Below, piece after piece: positions 17,197-27,382 of a stretch of 64,000 bases of DNA. A program made the translations under genes and the position numbers. A model generated the notes under the pieces. That model saw only the letters and a program-made list of their open reading frames with translations. It ran no database searches and was not told the origin of the DNA. The stretch lies in contig JAAWEK010000007.1 of NCBI GenBank assembly GCA_022794265.1, positions 62,001 to 126,000 of the forward strand. Direction: 5' to 3'. Each line of letters starts with the position of its first letter. Position 1 is the stretch's first letter. This DNA is from Lachnospiraceae bacterium (GTDB lineage: Bacteria; Bacillota; Clostridia; Lachnospirales; Lachnospiraceae).

Positions 17197-18507
17197 ATGT
17201 CAGAACGAATTAACGCCGGCAGGCTTATGCTGTATAAAAATTTTAAACATCAGGAATTGTTTGATAATTTTGTCTGGCTGATCAATCAGGCTGGCAATGA
17301 TTATTATAACAATGAAGATAAAGCCGCCTTATTATACGACTGTGTCAATGAACTGCTGGAACTGGCGGATGCATACGGGTTTGAAGGGAATTTATTTCAT
17401 TGTTTTCTGGGATTTCTTCTGGCAAACAATGAAAATGCCTTTTCTACTTCCTGTGAAATCGTCGGACCAGGGGACGGGACAATCAATCAGATTGCCATTC
17501 ATGATTTAAAGATTTTTCAGGAGCTTTTTGAATACGATATGGGTATGGTGGACAGGGAGCTTCAGACGGATGCGTTTTCCCTGCTGCAGAATTATAAAAA
17601 TGGCGGACGGACCAGCAAAGTATTTAACAAACGGGTGCGGGACAGAATCAATGAACTTACCGTTTCTCTGGAGCAGTCAGGAGATGTAACGGAATATTAC
17701 CGCCATGTGACACAGTTTTATAAAGCAAACGGAGTGGGAAAATTCGGGCTTCATAAAGCATTTCGGGTGGTAAAACAGGAAACAGAGCCTCCACAGATTG
17801 TTCCGATTACCAGCGTAGAACATATATATTTAAACGACCTGGTAGGATATGAATTGCAAAAGAAAAAGCTTACCGATAATACAGAAGCTTTTGTGGAGGG
17901 CAGGAAAGCGAATAATGTATTATTGTTTGGCGACAGCGGAACCGGTAAATCCTCCAGTATAAAGGCTATATTAAATGAATACTATGATAAAGGTCTTCGG
18001 ATGATAGAGGTGTATAAGCATCAGTTTGACTGTCTGTCGGAAATCATCGAGACTGTCAAAGACAGAAATTATAAATTTATAATTTATATGGATGATTTGT
18101 CCTTTGAAGATTTTGAGATTGAATATAAATATCTCAAGGCAATTATTGAGGGAGGTCTGGGAAAAAAGCCGGATAATGTACTAATTTATGCAACTTCTAA
18201 CCGGAGGCATCTGGTCCGGGAGAAATTCAGTGACAAGGAAGACCGGGCAGAGGATTTACATACTTCTGATACGGTACAGGAAAAGTTATCCCTGGTAGCC
18301 CGGTTTGGCGTATCCATCTATTACATTGCACCGAATAAAAAGGAATTTCAGAACATTGTCAGAACTTTGGCGGAGAGGTATCATATCCATATGCCGGAAG
18401 AAAAACTATTTTTAGAGGCGAATAAGTGGGAATTAAGTCATGGAGGTTTGTCGGGAAGAACGGCACAGCAGTTTATCAATTACCTGCTGGGGTTTGAAAC
18501 AGAGTAA
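17197..18507 (+). CDS. DUF815 family AAA+ ATPase
   Basis: A 436-residue protein of the DUF815 ATPase family. Walker A is LLFGDSGTGKSSSIKA near residue 245, Walker B is FIIYMDDLSFEDFE, and YATSNRRHLV is a sensor-1-like segment. The N-terminal 200 residues are helical. Family members are widespread but their role is unsettled. It precedes ppx and ppk with 15-bp and 18-bp gaps, so it is probably cotranscribed with polyphosphate metabolism. Confidence 0.85.
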   Translation: MSERINAGRLMLYKNFKHQELFDNFVWLINQAGNDYYNNEDKAALLYDCVNELLELADAYGFEGNLFHCFLGFLLANNENAFSTSCEIVGPGDGTINQIAIHDLKIFQELFEYDMGMVDRELQTDAFSLLQNYKNGGRTSKVFNKRVRDRINELTVSLEQSGDVTEYYRHVTQFYKANGVGKFGLHKAFRVVKQETEPPQIVPITSVEHIYLNDLVGYELQKKKLTDNTEAFVEGRKANNVLLFGDSGTGKSSSIKAILNEYYDKGLRMIEVYKHQFDCLSEIIETVKDRNYKFIIYMDDLSFEDFEIEYKYLKAIIEGGLGKKPDNVLIYATSNRRHLVREKFSDKEDRAEDLHTSDTVQEKLSLVARFGVSIYYIAPNKKEFQNIVRTLAERYHIHMPEEKLFLEANKWELSHGGLSGRTAQQFINYLLGFETE

Positions 18508-18522
18508 AGGAGGGAATCGGTT

Positions 18523-20055
18523 ATGACATACAGGATTATTGCGACGATTGATGTGGGTTCATATGAACTGGAACTGAAGATTTTTGAAATATCCCGGAAA
18601 AAAGGAATTGTCATTCTGAATCATGTGCGTCATGTCATTGAACTGGGAAAGGATACCTATACCACTGGAAAAATCCAGTTTTCCCATATCAATGAATTAT
18701 GTGATATTTTATATGACTTTACTTCCATAATGAAGGAATATAAAGTTGAGGATTATCTGGCATATACCACAAGTTCTATCCGGGAGGCAGCAAACGGAGA
18801 TATTGTGCTGGACCGGATTCGGGTGAAAACAGGACTGGTGGTACAGGTACTGAGCAATTCGGAGCAGAGATTTCTCTGTTATAAAGCCCTGGCAGCAAAA
18901 CCGGAGTTTTCGGACCTGATTCAGGAAGGAACGGCTATTGTGGATGTAGGCGCCGGCAGTATTCAGATTTCCCTGTTTGATAAAGAGGCATTGGTCACTA
19001 CCCAGAATATAAAACTTGGTTCTCTTCGGATCCGGGAACTGCTCTATAGCCTCAGCAACGACCGGCAGCATTTCAATATGCTGATTGAAGAATTGATTAA
19101 CAATGATATTGCAACGTTTAAACGAATGTTTTTAAAGGACAGAAGTATTAAAAATATCATTGCTATCGGAGATTATATTGGATATTTTACGAAAAAGACC
19201 AGCCGGCAGATTGAAGCTATGACTGGTTCCCAGTTTATAGAGCGTTTTCATTCCATAATGGGAAAAAATATCTCCCAGTTGTCTAATAAGATTGGTATCT
19301 CCGAAGAACAGGCTTCTCTGTTGCTTCCATGTGTTCTTGTTTACAAGCGGCTGATTGAAGAAACGGAAACGGAAAACATCTGGTTCCCTCAGGTGGATTT
19401 GTGTGACGGAATGGCGGCTGAATATGCTTTTTCCCGTAATATAATAAAAGGACATCATGATTTTGAAGCGGATATCCTTCATGCTGCCAGAGTTATGGCG
19501 AAACGTTACCGGGCAAACATGGCACATACCCAGATACTGGAAAAGAATGTTCTGACTATATTTGATGCCATGAAAAAATTTCACGGATTCGGAAACCGGG
19601 AGCGTATACTGCTTCAGTTAGCTGCAATTCTTCATGATTGCGGAAAATATATCAGTATGAACCAGCCGGCCCAATCCTCCTATAATATAATTCTGTCAAC
19701 GGAAATAATCGGAATTTCCCATTTTGAAAGAGAGATTATTGCAAATGTGGTCCGGTATAACACCATGGATATCTTTGAAGAGCATGATGATGTGTATGGA
19801 ATTGATAATGATACCTATCTGACAATTGTCAAGCTGGTAGCCATGCTCCGGGTGGCGAATGCGCTGGACAGGAGCCATAAGCAGAAATTTTTGGACACCA
19901 GGGCTGTGGTGAAAGATTCCCAACTGCTGATCACTACCTATACAAATGAAGACATCACACTGGAGAAAGGATTGTTCCGGAGGAAGGCGGAATTCTTCGA
20001 AGAAGTATATGGAATCAGACCGGTGCTGAAACGGAATAAAGATATCCGTAAATAG
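18523..20055 (+). CDS. ppx: exopolyphosphatase/guanosine pentaphosphatase with HD domain
   Basis: A 510-residue Ppx/GppA protein. The ASKHA-fold N-terminal half shows ATIDVGSYELELKIFE and AIVDVGAGSIQISLFD, the two phosphate-binding loops. The C-terminal third is HD-like (LAAILHDCGKYIS). Such enzymes shorten polyphosphate and may hydrolyse pppGpp. Placed directly before ppk and 2.2 kb before rel, it links polyphosphate and stringent response. Confidence 0.85.
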   Translation: MTYRIIATIDVGSYELELKIFEISRKKGIVILNHVRHVIELGKDTYTTGKIQFSHINELCDILYDFTSIMKEYKVEDYLAYTTSSIREAANGDIVLDRIRVKTGLVVQVLSNSEQRFLCYKALAAKPEFSDLIQEGTAIVDVGAGSIQISLFDKEALVTTQNIKLGSLRIRELLYSLSNDRQHFNMLIEELINNDIATFKRMFLKDRSIKNIIAIGDYIGYFTKKTSRQIEAMTGSQFIERFHSIMGKNISQLSNKIGISEEQASLLLPCVLVYKRLIEETETENIWFPQVDLCDGMAAEYAFSRNIIKGHHDFEADILHAARVMAKRYRANMAHTQILEKNVLTIFDAMKKFHGFGNRERILLQLAAILHDCGKYISMNQPAQSSYNIILSTEIIGISHFEREIIANVVRYNTMDIFEEHDDVYGIDNDTYLTIVKLVAMLRVANALDRSHKQKFLDTRAVVKDSQLLITTYTNEDITLEKGLFRRKAEFFEEVYGIRPVLKRNKDIRK

Positions 20056-20073
20056 AGAAAGGGAGGCGGAACT

Positions 20074-22188
20074 ATGGCAAATACAACAGGAACGGATTTT
20101 AATAATCCGGAATATTATACCAACCGGGAATTAAGCTGGCTGCAGTTTAATATGCGTATCTTATTGGAAGCAAGAGACAAAAATAATCCGTTGTTTGAGC
20201 GGTTAAAATTTTTAAGTATAACCAGTTCCAATCTGGATGAGTTTTTCATGGTAAGGGTGGCTTCTCTAAAAGATATGGCGGAGGCAAAGTGTACGAAACC
20301 GGATCTGGCAGGAATGAAGCCGTCGGCCCAGTTAAAGGCTGTTATGGCAGAAACCCATGAATTTGTGGCGCTGCAGAGTTCCACGTTTAACCGTTCCCTG
20401 ATGCCGGCGTTGGAAAAAGAAGGGCTTTCCATTCTGACGTCTTATGAGCAGATGAATGAGGAACAGTGCAGATATGCAGATGCTTTTTTTGATGAGGATG
20501 TTTATCCGGTGCTGACCCCCATGGCAGTGGATCCGGCCAGACCTTTTCCGTTGATTCGGAACAGATCCCTGAATCTTTGTGTATTGGTAAAAAGTGAGGA
20601 AAATGAAGAAGAACAGTTTGCAACGGTACAGGTACCCTCCGTTTTGAACCGGATTATCGAGTTGCCGTCCGACGGGAAGCGTACCGTAATCTTACTGGAA
20701 AAAATTATAGAGAGGAATCTTTTTAAATTATTTGAGAATCACAGAGTACTCTGTGCCCATCCATACAGAATTACCAGAAATGCGGACCTGTATATTGATG
20801 AGGACGATGCTTCGGACCTGCTGAAAGAGATTCAGAAACAGCTGAAACAGAGGCAGCGGGGGGAGGCCATACGGCTGGAGATTGAAGAAAAATCGGATAA
20901 GAGAATCCTGAAATTCTTAAAAAAACAGCTGAATGTGGAGCAGGAGGAAGTTTTTGACATTCAGGGACCCATTGACCTGACGTTTTTAATGAAATTATAC
21001 GGATTGGAAGGGTTTGAACATTTAAAACAGGAAAAATATATTCCCAAGCCAAGTGTAATGATTCAGGAAGAAACGGATATTTTTACGCAAATCCGGAATC
21101 ATGATATCCTGCTTCATCATCCCTATGAATCCTTTGAGCCAGTGATACGGTTTGTTGCAGAGGCGGCGGCCGATGAAAACGTGCTGGCCATTAAGCAGAC
21201 CTTATACCGGGTGAGCGGTCATTCTCCTATCGTAGCGGCGCTGGAAAAGGCAGCGGAAAACGGGAAGCAGGTAACAGTACTGGTAGAGCTGAAAGCCAGA
21301 TTTGATGAAGAGAATAATATCCAGTGGGCAAAGAAACTGGAGAAAGCCGGATGTCATGTGATTTACGGACTGATGGGACTGAAGACACACAGCAAGATTA
21401 CGCTGGTAGTACGGAAGGAAGAGGATGGCATTAGGCGTTATGTTCATCTGGGAACCGGTAATTATAACGATGCCACTGCGAAATTATATACGGATATGGG
21501 ACTTCTGACCTGCAATGAGTCCATCGGTGAAGACGCCACTGCTGCCTTTAATATGATATCAGGTTATAGCGAGCCGAAACAGTGGAATAAGCTAAGTCTT
21601 GCACCGTACTGGCTGAGAGACCGCTTTATGCGTCTGATTAAACGGGAAATCAAGCAGGTCAAAGAGGGGAACGAAGGGCTGATTATTGCAAAAATGAATT
21701 CCCTGTGTGACAGCGGAATCATTGCTGCACTGTATGAAGCATCTGCAGCGGGAGTGAATATTCATCTCATCGTCCGGGGAATCTGCTGTCTGAAGACCGG
21801 AATACCGGGGGTCAGTGATAACATTACAGTACGCTCTCTGGTAGGAACTTTTCTGGAGCACAGCCGGATTTTCTATTTCAGGAACGGCGGAAATGAAGAA
21901 GTATATATGGCTAGCGCCGACTGGATGCCGCGGAATCTGGATAAACGTGTGGAAATTATGTTTCCTGTAGAGGACGAGAACCTGAAGCAGGAAGTTCTTC
22001 AGGTGCTTGATATTCAGTTAAGGGATACCATGAAAGCCCATATTCTGAAAGGCGGTGTCTATGAAAAAGTAGACCGCAGGGGGAAAGAGCATCTGGAAGC
22101 CCAGAAATACTTCTGTACCCTTGCTGCAAGCCGTGCGGAGACAAAAAATGAAGGAGATCGGAGAACCTTTATTCCGATGAAAGGTTGA
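20074..22188 (+). CDS. ppk1: polyphosphate kinase 1
   Basis: A 704-residue PPK1 that reversibly moves the ATP gamma-phosphate onto polyphosphate. NRELSWLQFNMRIL begins the N domain, AIKQTLYRVSG and LVELKARFDEENNI belong to the C1 domain, GLKTHSKITLVVR contains the phospho-acceptor His, and HLGTGNYNDATAKLY follows. Length is typical (about 690-720). GGAGG lies upstream of ATG 20074. Confidence 0.93.
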   Translation: MANTTGTDFNNPEYYTNRELSWLQFNMRILLEARDKNNPLFERLKFLSITSSNLDEFFMVRVASLKDMAEAKCTKPDLAGMKPSAQLKAVMAETHEFVALQSSTFNRSLMPALEKEGLSILTSYEQMNEEQCRYADAFFDEDVYPVLTPMAVDPARPFPLIRNRSLNLCVLVKSEENEEEQFATVQVPSVLNRIIELPSDGKRTVILLEKIIERNLFKLFENHRVLCAHPYRITRNADLYIDEDDASDLLKEIQKQLKQRQRGEAIRLEIEEKSDKRILKFLKKQLNVEQEEVFDIQGPIDLTFLMKLYGLEGFEHLKQEKYIPKPSVMIQEETDIFTQIRNHDILLHHPYESFEPVIRFVAEAAADENVLAIKQTLYRVSGHSPIVAALEKAAENGKQVTVLVELKARFDEENNIQWAKKLEKAGCHVIYGLMGLKTHSKITLVVRKEEDGIRRYVHLGTGNYNDATAKLYTDMGLLTCNESIGEDATAAFNMISGYSEPKQWNKLSLAPYWLRDRFMRLIKREIKQVKEGNEGLIIAKMNSLCDSGIIAALYEASAAGVNIHLIVRGICCLKTGIPGVSDNITVRSLVGTFLEHSRIFYFRNGGNEEVYMASADWMPRNLDKRVEIMFPVEDENLKQEVLQVLDIQLRDTMKAHILKGGVYEKVDRRGKEHLEAQKYFCTLAASRAETKNEGDRRTFIPMKG

Positions 22189-22194
22189 AAGTAA

Positions 22195-22223
22195 TTGCAT
22201 TTTGATTAAAATGTTATTATAAT
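22195..22223 (+). promoter_or_regulatory. promoter of rel
   Basis: TTGCAT at 22195-22200, a 17-bp spacer and a perfect TATAAT at 22218-22223, 44 bp before the rel start. It gives rel expression independent of ppk. Confidence 0.7.
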
Positions 22224-22266
22224 TGAGAATTATATCATTACGTAAGTATAGAATTGAGGCGAGAAC

Positions 22267-24588
22267 ATGGGTGAAGAAAACAGAATCGAATATGAAGTGA
22301 AAATAACAGAACATAATACTGAAAAACCTCAATACATGGATGGTCATATGGTAAAACAGGAATCGGATTTTGACGACCCGGGGGAATTATATGAAAGCCT
22401 GATACGGAAAATCCGTCAGTACCATCCGTCTACCGATATCACCATGATTGAGAAGGCATATAATCTTGCTTTCGAGGCTCATAAGGAACAGAAACGGAAA
22501 TCGGGAGAGCCATATATTATCCATCCGGTAGCGGTTGCCATTATTCTGGCGGAACTGGAACTGGATAAGGAGACCATCGTGGCAGGTCTGCTGCATGATG
22601 TGGTGGAAGATACCGTTATGACCTATGAAGATGTAGAGCGGGAGTTCGGTTCTGAAGTTGCACTGTTGGTTGACGGTGTAACAAAACTTACCCAGTTATC
22701 ATATTCTCAGGACAAGATAGAACTGCAGGCGGAGAATTTAAGAAAAATGTTTCTTGCCATGGCAAAGGATATCCGCGTAATTCTGATAAAACTGGCGGAC
22801 CGGTTGCACAATATGCGGACCATGCAGTTTCAATTACCGGCAAAGCAGGTAGAGAAATCCAGGGAAACTATGGAAATATATGCGCCCATTGCCCACCGGC
22901 TTGGTATATCCAAAATTAAAATCGAACTGGATGATTTATCTCTGTGTTATCTGAAACCGGAGATTTATCAGGACCTGGTGGAAAAGATTGAGATTAAGAA
23001 ATCTTCCAGAGAGCAGTTTATTCAGGATTTGGTGGATGAAGTGCGGACGCATATCGATAATGCGGGAATCCGTGCCAAAATAGACGGCAGGGTAAAGCAT
23101 CTGTTCAGTATATACAGGAAGATGGTAAATCAGGATAAAACCTTAGACCAGATATATGATCTGTTTGCGGTGAGAATCGTTGTAGATACCGTAAAGGATT
23201 GTTATGCGGCGTTAGGCGTGATTCATGAAATGTATAAGCCGATTCCAGGAAGATTTAAAGATTATATTGCCATGCCGAAACCAAATATGTATCAGTCTCT
23301 GCATACTACACTGATTGGTCCAACAGGTTTGCCTTTTGAAATTCAGATACGGACATTTGAAATGCATAAAACGGCGGAATATGGTATTGCGGCTCATTGG
23401 AAATACAAGGAAAATGCAGACGGCAGGAATTCGGAAGAGACGGCGGAAGCTAAAATCAGCTGGCTGCGTCAGATTCTGGAATGGCAGAGGGATATGTCGG
23501 ATAACCGGGAATTTATGAGTCTGTTAAAAAGTGATTTGGACATCTTTTCTGAAAACGTATTCTGTTTTACGCCTTCCGGGGATGTATTGAATCTGACCCA
23601 CGGTTCCACGCCGATTGATTTTGCATATGCCATTCATAGTGCAGTGGGAAATAAAATGGTAGGCGCCAGAGTAAACGGCCGGATGGTTCCCATCGATTAC
23701 AGGATTCAGAACGGAGACCGAATTGAAATTATTACTTCCCAGAATTCCAAGGGACCGAGTCTGGACTGGCTCAGCGTGGTAAAGACCACACAGGCCAAAA
23801 ATAAGATTAATCAATGGTTTCGTGCGGAACTGAAGGAAGATAACATAGCCAAAGGCAGGGAACTGCTGGAAAAATACTGCAAATCCAAAAGCATTGTACT
23901 CAGTGATCTGCTGAAGCCGGAATATCTGGAAAAGGTTCTGCGAAAATACGGGTTCCGGGATTGGGATTCAGTGTTGGCGGCAGTGGGGCATGGAGGACTG
24001 AAGGAAGGCCAGATTGTCAATAAACTGCTGGAAGAATATCAGAAGAAACATAAAAAGACGCTGACGGATGCGGAGATTTTAGAGGCTGTGTCGGAGGCCA
24101 GGGAAGGAAAAGAGAGTCCTGCCGTATCCAAATCTAAGGGAGGTATTACGGTTAAAGGAATCCATGATGTAGCTGTACGTTTTTCCAAGTGCTGCAGTCC
24201 GGTGCCGGGAGATGAAATTGTGGGATTTATTACCAGAGGCCGGGGAATTTCCATTCACAGAACGGATTGTGTGAATATTATGTGTCTGCCAGAGATTGAA
24301 CGAACCCGTCTCATAGAGGCGGAGTGGGAGCGGGAGGCTGTGAAAGACGGCGAAAAATATCTTGCGGAAATCAAGATTTATGCCAACAACAGAACCGGTA
24401 TCCTGGCGGATTTATCCAAGATTACCACGGAACGCAGTATTGACGTTACCAGTATGAATGTCCGTACCAGCAAACAGGGACTGGCAACCATATCCATGGC
24501 GTTTGATATCCGGAGCGTGGAAGAATTAAACCGTCTGATTGATAAAATGCGCCAGGTGGAAAGTATTATTGATATAGAGCGAGGATAG
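22267..24588 (+). CDS. rel: bifunctional (p)ppGpp synthetase/hydrolase
   Basis: A 773-residue long RSH protein. The HD hydrolase domain has AGLLHDVVEDT near residue 113. The synthetase domain has the RFKDYIAMPKPN signature (RxKD, typical of bifunctional enzymes). TGS follows near 440 (FTPSGDVLNLTHGSTPIDFA), a conserved Cys region (RFSKCCSPVPGDEIVG) near 640 and a C-terminal ACT domain. It makes and degrades the stringent-response alarmone. Its position after ppx-ppk mirrors the known influence of (p)ppGpp on polyphosphate turnover. Confidence 0.93.
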   Translation: MGEENRIEYEVKITEHNTEKPQYMDGHMVKQESDFDDPGELYESLIRKIRQYHPSTDITMIEKAYNLAFEAHKEQKRKSGEPYIIHPVAVAIILAELELDKETIVAGLLHDVVEDTVMTYEDVEREFGSEVALLVDGVTKLTQLSYSQDKIELQAENLRKMFLAMAKDIRVILIKLADRLHNMRTMQFQLPAKQVEKSRETMEIYAPIAHRLGISKIKIELDDLSLCYLKPEIYQDLVEKIEIKKSSREQFIQDLVDEVRTHIDNAGIRAKIDGRVKHLFSIYRKMVNQDKTLDQIYDLFAVRIVVDTVKDCYAALGVIHEMYKPIPGRFKDYIAMPKPNMYQSLHTTLIGPTGLPFEIQIRTFEMHKTAEYGIAAHWKYKENADGRNSEETAEAKISWLRQILEWQRDMSDNREFMSLLKSDLDIFSENVFCFTPSGDVLNLTHGSTPIDFAYAIHSAVGNKMVGARVNGRMVPIDYRIQNGDRIEIITSQNSKGPSLDWLSVVKTTQAKNKINQWFRAELKEDNIAKGRELLEKYCKSKSIVLSDLLKPEYLEKVLRKYGFRDWDSVLAAVGHGGLKEGQIVNKLLEEYQKKHKKTLTDAEILEAVSEAREGKESPAVSKSKGGITVKGIHDVAVRFSKCCSPVPGDEIVGFITRGRGISIHRTDCVNIMCLPEIERTRLIEAEWEREAVKDGEKYLAEIKIYANNRTGILADLSKITTERSIDVTSMNVRTSKQGLATISMAFDIRSVEELNRLIDKMRQVESIIDIERG

Positions 24589-24617
24589 TAAATATCCGGA
24601 AGGGATGGAATAGAACA

Positions 24618-25244
24618 ATGAGTATCCGAGTAAAAAAAATTATAGTTGGTCCGGTACGGACCAATTGTTATATTGTATATCAGAAGGACAGAAGAGAAGC
24701 GGTTATTATTGACCCGGGAGACGAACCGGAGGAAATCAGCCGTAAAATCACGGAATACGGCGTTGTTCCCAAAGCCATACTGCTGACCCATGGTCATTTT
24801 GATCATATCGTCGCTGCAGAATCGCTGAAAGGCCAGTTTGACATTCCGGTATTTGCTTATGAAGCGGAGCGGGAAATCCTTACTACGGAACAGAATCTGG
24901 GCAGTATGGTGGGAATCAGGGGTCTGTTTCTGGAAGCGGATACGTATCTTACGGATAATCAGCTCATATCTTTGGGAGGTATGGATTTTAAGGTATTGTC
25001 CACACCAGGGCATACTGTGGGAAGCTGCTGTTATCTTCTGGAGGCAGAAGATGTATTGTTCAGTGGCGATACCTTATTTCATTATTCCCATGGCAGAACG
25101 GATTTTCCAACCGGAAGCCAGAGTGCCATTATCCGGTCCATCCGAGAACGGTTAATGACACTGAAGGATGATATCTTTGTATATCCGGGACACGAAGGAG
25201 AAACTACCATCGGGAACGAAAGGCAGCTGTATGATTATAATTAA
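24618..25244 (+). CDS. metallo-beta-lactamase fold hydrolase (glyoxalase II-like)
   Basis: A 208-residue MBL-fold protein with LTHGHFDHIVA (metal ligands), STPGHTVGSCCYLL, FSGDTLFHYSHGRTDF and YPGHEGETT. The compact size and lack of the glyoxalase II C-terminal domain fit the YcbL/YqgX group, whose physiological thioester substrate is uncertain. It overlaps hemZ by 14 bp. Confidence 0.85.
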   Translation: MSIRVKKIIVGPVRTNCYIVYQKDRREAVIIDPGDEPEEISRKITEYGVVPKAILLTHGHFDHIVAAESLKGQFDIPVFAYEAEREILTTEQNLGSMVGIRGLFLEADTYLTDNQLISLGGMDFKVLSTPGHTVGSCCYLLEAEDVLFSGDTLFHYSHGRTDFPTGSQSAIIRSIRERLMTLKDDIFVYPGHEGETTIGNERQLYDYN

Positions 25245-26787
25245 ATACACGGGCAGGGTCGATTTTGAATATGATATACAAGGGCTGTTAAGAACTTTTT
25301 TCCCTGGGGAACCCATGGTTACCAACCGGGAAACAGAAGCGGATCTCATTCTGGAAGCGGAGTTTTACGATTATTTTGAAAATAAACCCATGGTTCTCCG
25401 GCTGGAAGGAAAACCATATATGCAAGGTGAATTTAAAGGAGAAACGGAAAGAACGTTACGGCAGCAGGGCAGTTTTCTGCCGGGAAGCGTACCAGCTGGA
25501 GAAGAGGAGCAGGAAGGAAACGGTATCAGGCCGGGGGATGATTATGACCAGGTCAGAAAAGAGACAAAGAATCGTCTGAAACGTTTATTGTTCAATCTTT
25601 TAAAAGAATATACCGGAAAAACTCCGGTGTGGGGGACTCTTTCCGGAATCCGTCCCACTAAGATTACATCATCCTATCTGGAGCGGGGATATTCCGAGGC
25701 GGAAGCAAAACAAAGATTTATGCGGGAATACTATGTATCAGGGGAAAAGGCAGAGCAATGCGTGAAAATTTCCCGGAAGGAAGCAGAGATTTTAAAAGGC
25801 ATTGATTATAAAAACGGATACAGTCTTTATATCGGTATCCCTTTTTGTCCAAGTACCTGTCTGTATTGTTCCTTTACTTCCTATCCGTTGTCAAAATACC
25901 GTACAAAGACAGACGCTTATCTTGAGGCACTGGGAAAGGAACTGAAATATATTGCGGAAGTATGTGCAATGCGGAAACCGGACACTATTTACATAGGAGG
26001 AGGAACACCAACAACTCTGGAACCGTATCAGCTTGACAACTTACTGGGAATTGTTCATAAGCTTTTTGATACAAAAGCAATAAGGGAATTTACTGTAGAA
26101 GCCGGACGTCCGGATAGCATAACCCGGGAAAAACTAAAAGTGCTGGGAAGGTACGATGTGAGCAGGATTTCCATCAATCCCCAGACTATGAATCAGAAGA
26201 CTTTGGACATTATCGGACGGCATCATACCGTGGAAGATTTTCTGAATGCCTATGATATGGCAAGGAACTGTGGTTTTGATAATATTAATATGGATTTTAT
26301 TCTGGGATTGCCGGATGAAACGGAAGAAGATGTGAGAAGAAGCATGGAATGGGTGGAGCGGTTAAAGCCTGACAGTCTGACCATACACTCTCTGGCCCTG
26401 AAACGGGCGGCCCGGTTAAATATACTGAAAGAGCAGTATCGGCAGTATACTATTGAAAACAGCGATGAGATTATGGAAATCACCCGGCAGACCGCAAAAA
26501 AACTGGATTTAACTCCTTATTATCTGTACCGGCAGAAGAATATGGCCGGTAATCTGGAAAATATCGGTTATGCGAAAGACGGTAGGGCAGGAATTTATAA
26601 TATTTTAATTATGGAGGAGAAACAGACTATTCTGGCAGCAGGGGCAGGCTCTTCCACGAAGATGGTTCACCCGGACGGAAGGAAGATTACAAGAATTGAA
26701 AATGTAAAAGATGTGGATATATATATATCGGATATTGATAAGATGATAGAAAGAAAACGTTCGTTTTTTGAACAGACAGAATGTTGA
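25231..26787 (+). CDS. hemZ: radical SAM coproporphyrinogen III dehydrogenase HemZ
   Basis: A 518-residue HemZ-type radical SAM protein. The iron-sulfur motif is FCPSTCLYCSF (CxxxCxxC) near residue 207; YIGGGTPTTLEPYQL and NMDFILGLPDETEEDV are HemN/HemW family signatures. A roughly 150-residue N-terminal region precedes the radical SAM barrel, as in Clostridial HemZ. The start ATG 25231, inside the previous gene, is chosen because the frame upstream only runs through the MBL gene. HemZ is assigned to anaerobic tetrapyrrole synthesis, but its activity in heme-lacking Clostridia is unproven. Confidence 0.85.
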   Translation: MIIIKYTGRVDFEYDIQGLLRTFFPGEPMVTNRETEADLILEAEFYDYFENKPMVLRLEGKPYMQGEFKGETERTLRQQGSFLPGSVPAGEEEQEGNGIRPGDDYDQVRKETKNRLKRLLFNLLKEYTGKTPVWGTLSGIRPTKITSSYLERGYSEAEAKQRFMREYYVSGEKAEQCVKISRKEAEILKGIDYKNGYSLYIGIPFCPSTCLYCSFTSYPLSKYRTKTDAYLEALGKELKYIAEVCAMRKPDTIYIGGGTPTTLEPYQLDNLLGIVHKLFDTKAIREFTVEAGRPDSITREKLKVLGRYDVSRISINPQTMNQKTLDIIGRHHTVEDFLNAYDMARNCGFDNINMDFILGLPDETEEDVRRSMEWVERLKPDSLTIHSLALKRAARLNILKEQYRQYTIENSDEIMEITRQTAKKLDLTPYYLYRQKNMAGNLENIGYAKDGRAGIYNILIMEEKQTILAAGAGSSTKMVHPDGRKITRIENVKDVDIYISDIDKMIERKRSFFEQTEC

Positions 26788-27382
26788 CAGAAAGGAATGG
26801 ATTTGGGCAGTGTTATCGGAAGAAAATATTTGTGAATCCGTAAGGGAACCCATTATGCATGGCATCTGTGTCAGTAATCTGGCTTATATGCTTGCCATGG
26901 AGCTGGGAATGGAAGCATCCGGCTGCTATGAGCTTTCAGTAGCCGGGATGCTTCATGATATCGGTAAAATGAGACTGATTTCCTGCGTATACAGAGAGGA
27001 AGAGGAAACGCTGACTGTAGAACAAATGCGGTATATCCGGATGCATCCGAAACTTGGATTTGATATATTAAAGGACCGGGGATTTTCGGATTTTATATTG
27101 GAATCCATTTTATACCACCATGAGAATTATGACGGTTCTGGTTATCCGGAAAATCTGACCGGAGAGAATATACCGATGGGGGCAAGAATCTTAAGGGTTT
27201 GCGATGTATTTGCGGCATTGATTTCCGACCGTTCCTACCGAAGGGCATTTGACCGGGAAACGGCTGTTGAATTGATGATAGATGAAGTGAAAAATTTTGA
27301 CATGGAGATATTTTTAGCATTTATGAAAATTATAAATGATGTGAATCTCGATGTTATATTGGGAAAGGAAGAGAGACGATGA
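26768..27382 (+). CDS. stand-alone HD-GYP domain protein
   Basis: A protein of up to 204 residues, all HD-GYP domain. The HD pair is in [13 protein letters not shown], and [12 protein letters not shown] is the GYP signature, followed by [22 protein letters not shown] proteins hydrolyse c-di-GMP. The start is uncertain: TTG 26768 overlaps hemZ by 20 bp, while GTG 26810 lies downstream of AAAGGA. It overlaps hisS as ATGA. No sensor domain is attached. It is one of three putative c-di-GMP phosphodiesterases in the window. Confidence 0.8.
   Translation: MNRQNVDRKEWIWAVLSEENICESVREPIMHGICVSNLAYMLAMELGMEASGCYELSVAGMLHDIGKMRLISCVYREEEETLTVEQMRYIRMHPKLGFDILKDRGFSDFILESILYHHENYDGSGYPENLTGENIPMGARILRVCDVFAALISDRSYRRAFDRETAVELMIDEVKNFDMEIFLAFMKIINDVNLDVILGKEERR

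Noticed and set aside
24378-25013. 211-codon minus-strand frame across rel and the MBL gene
   Set aside because: Crosses two well-supported plus-strand genes and has no motif.
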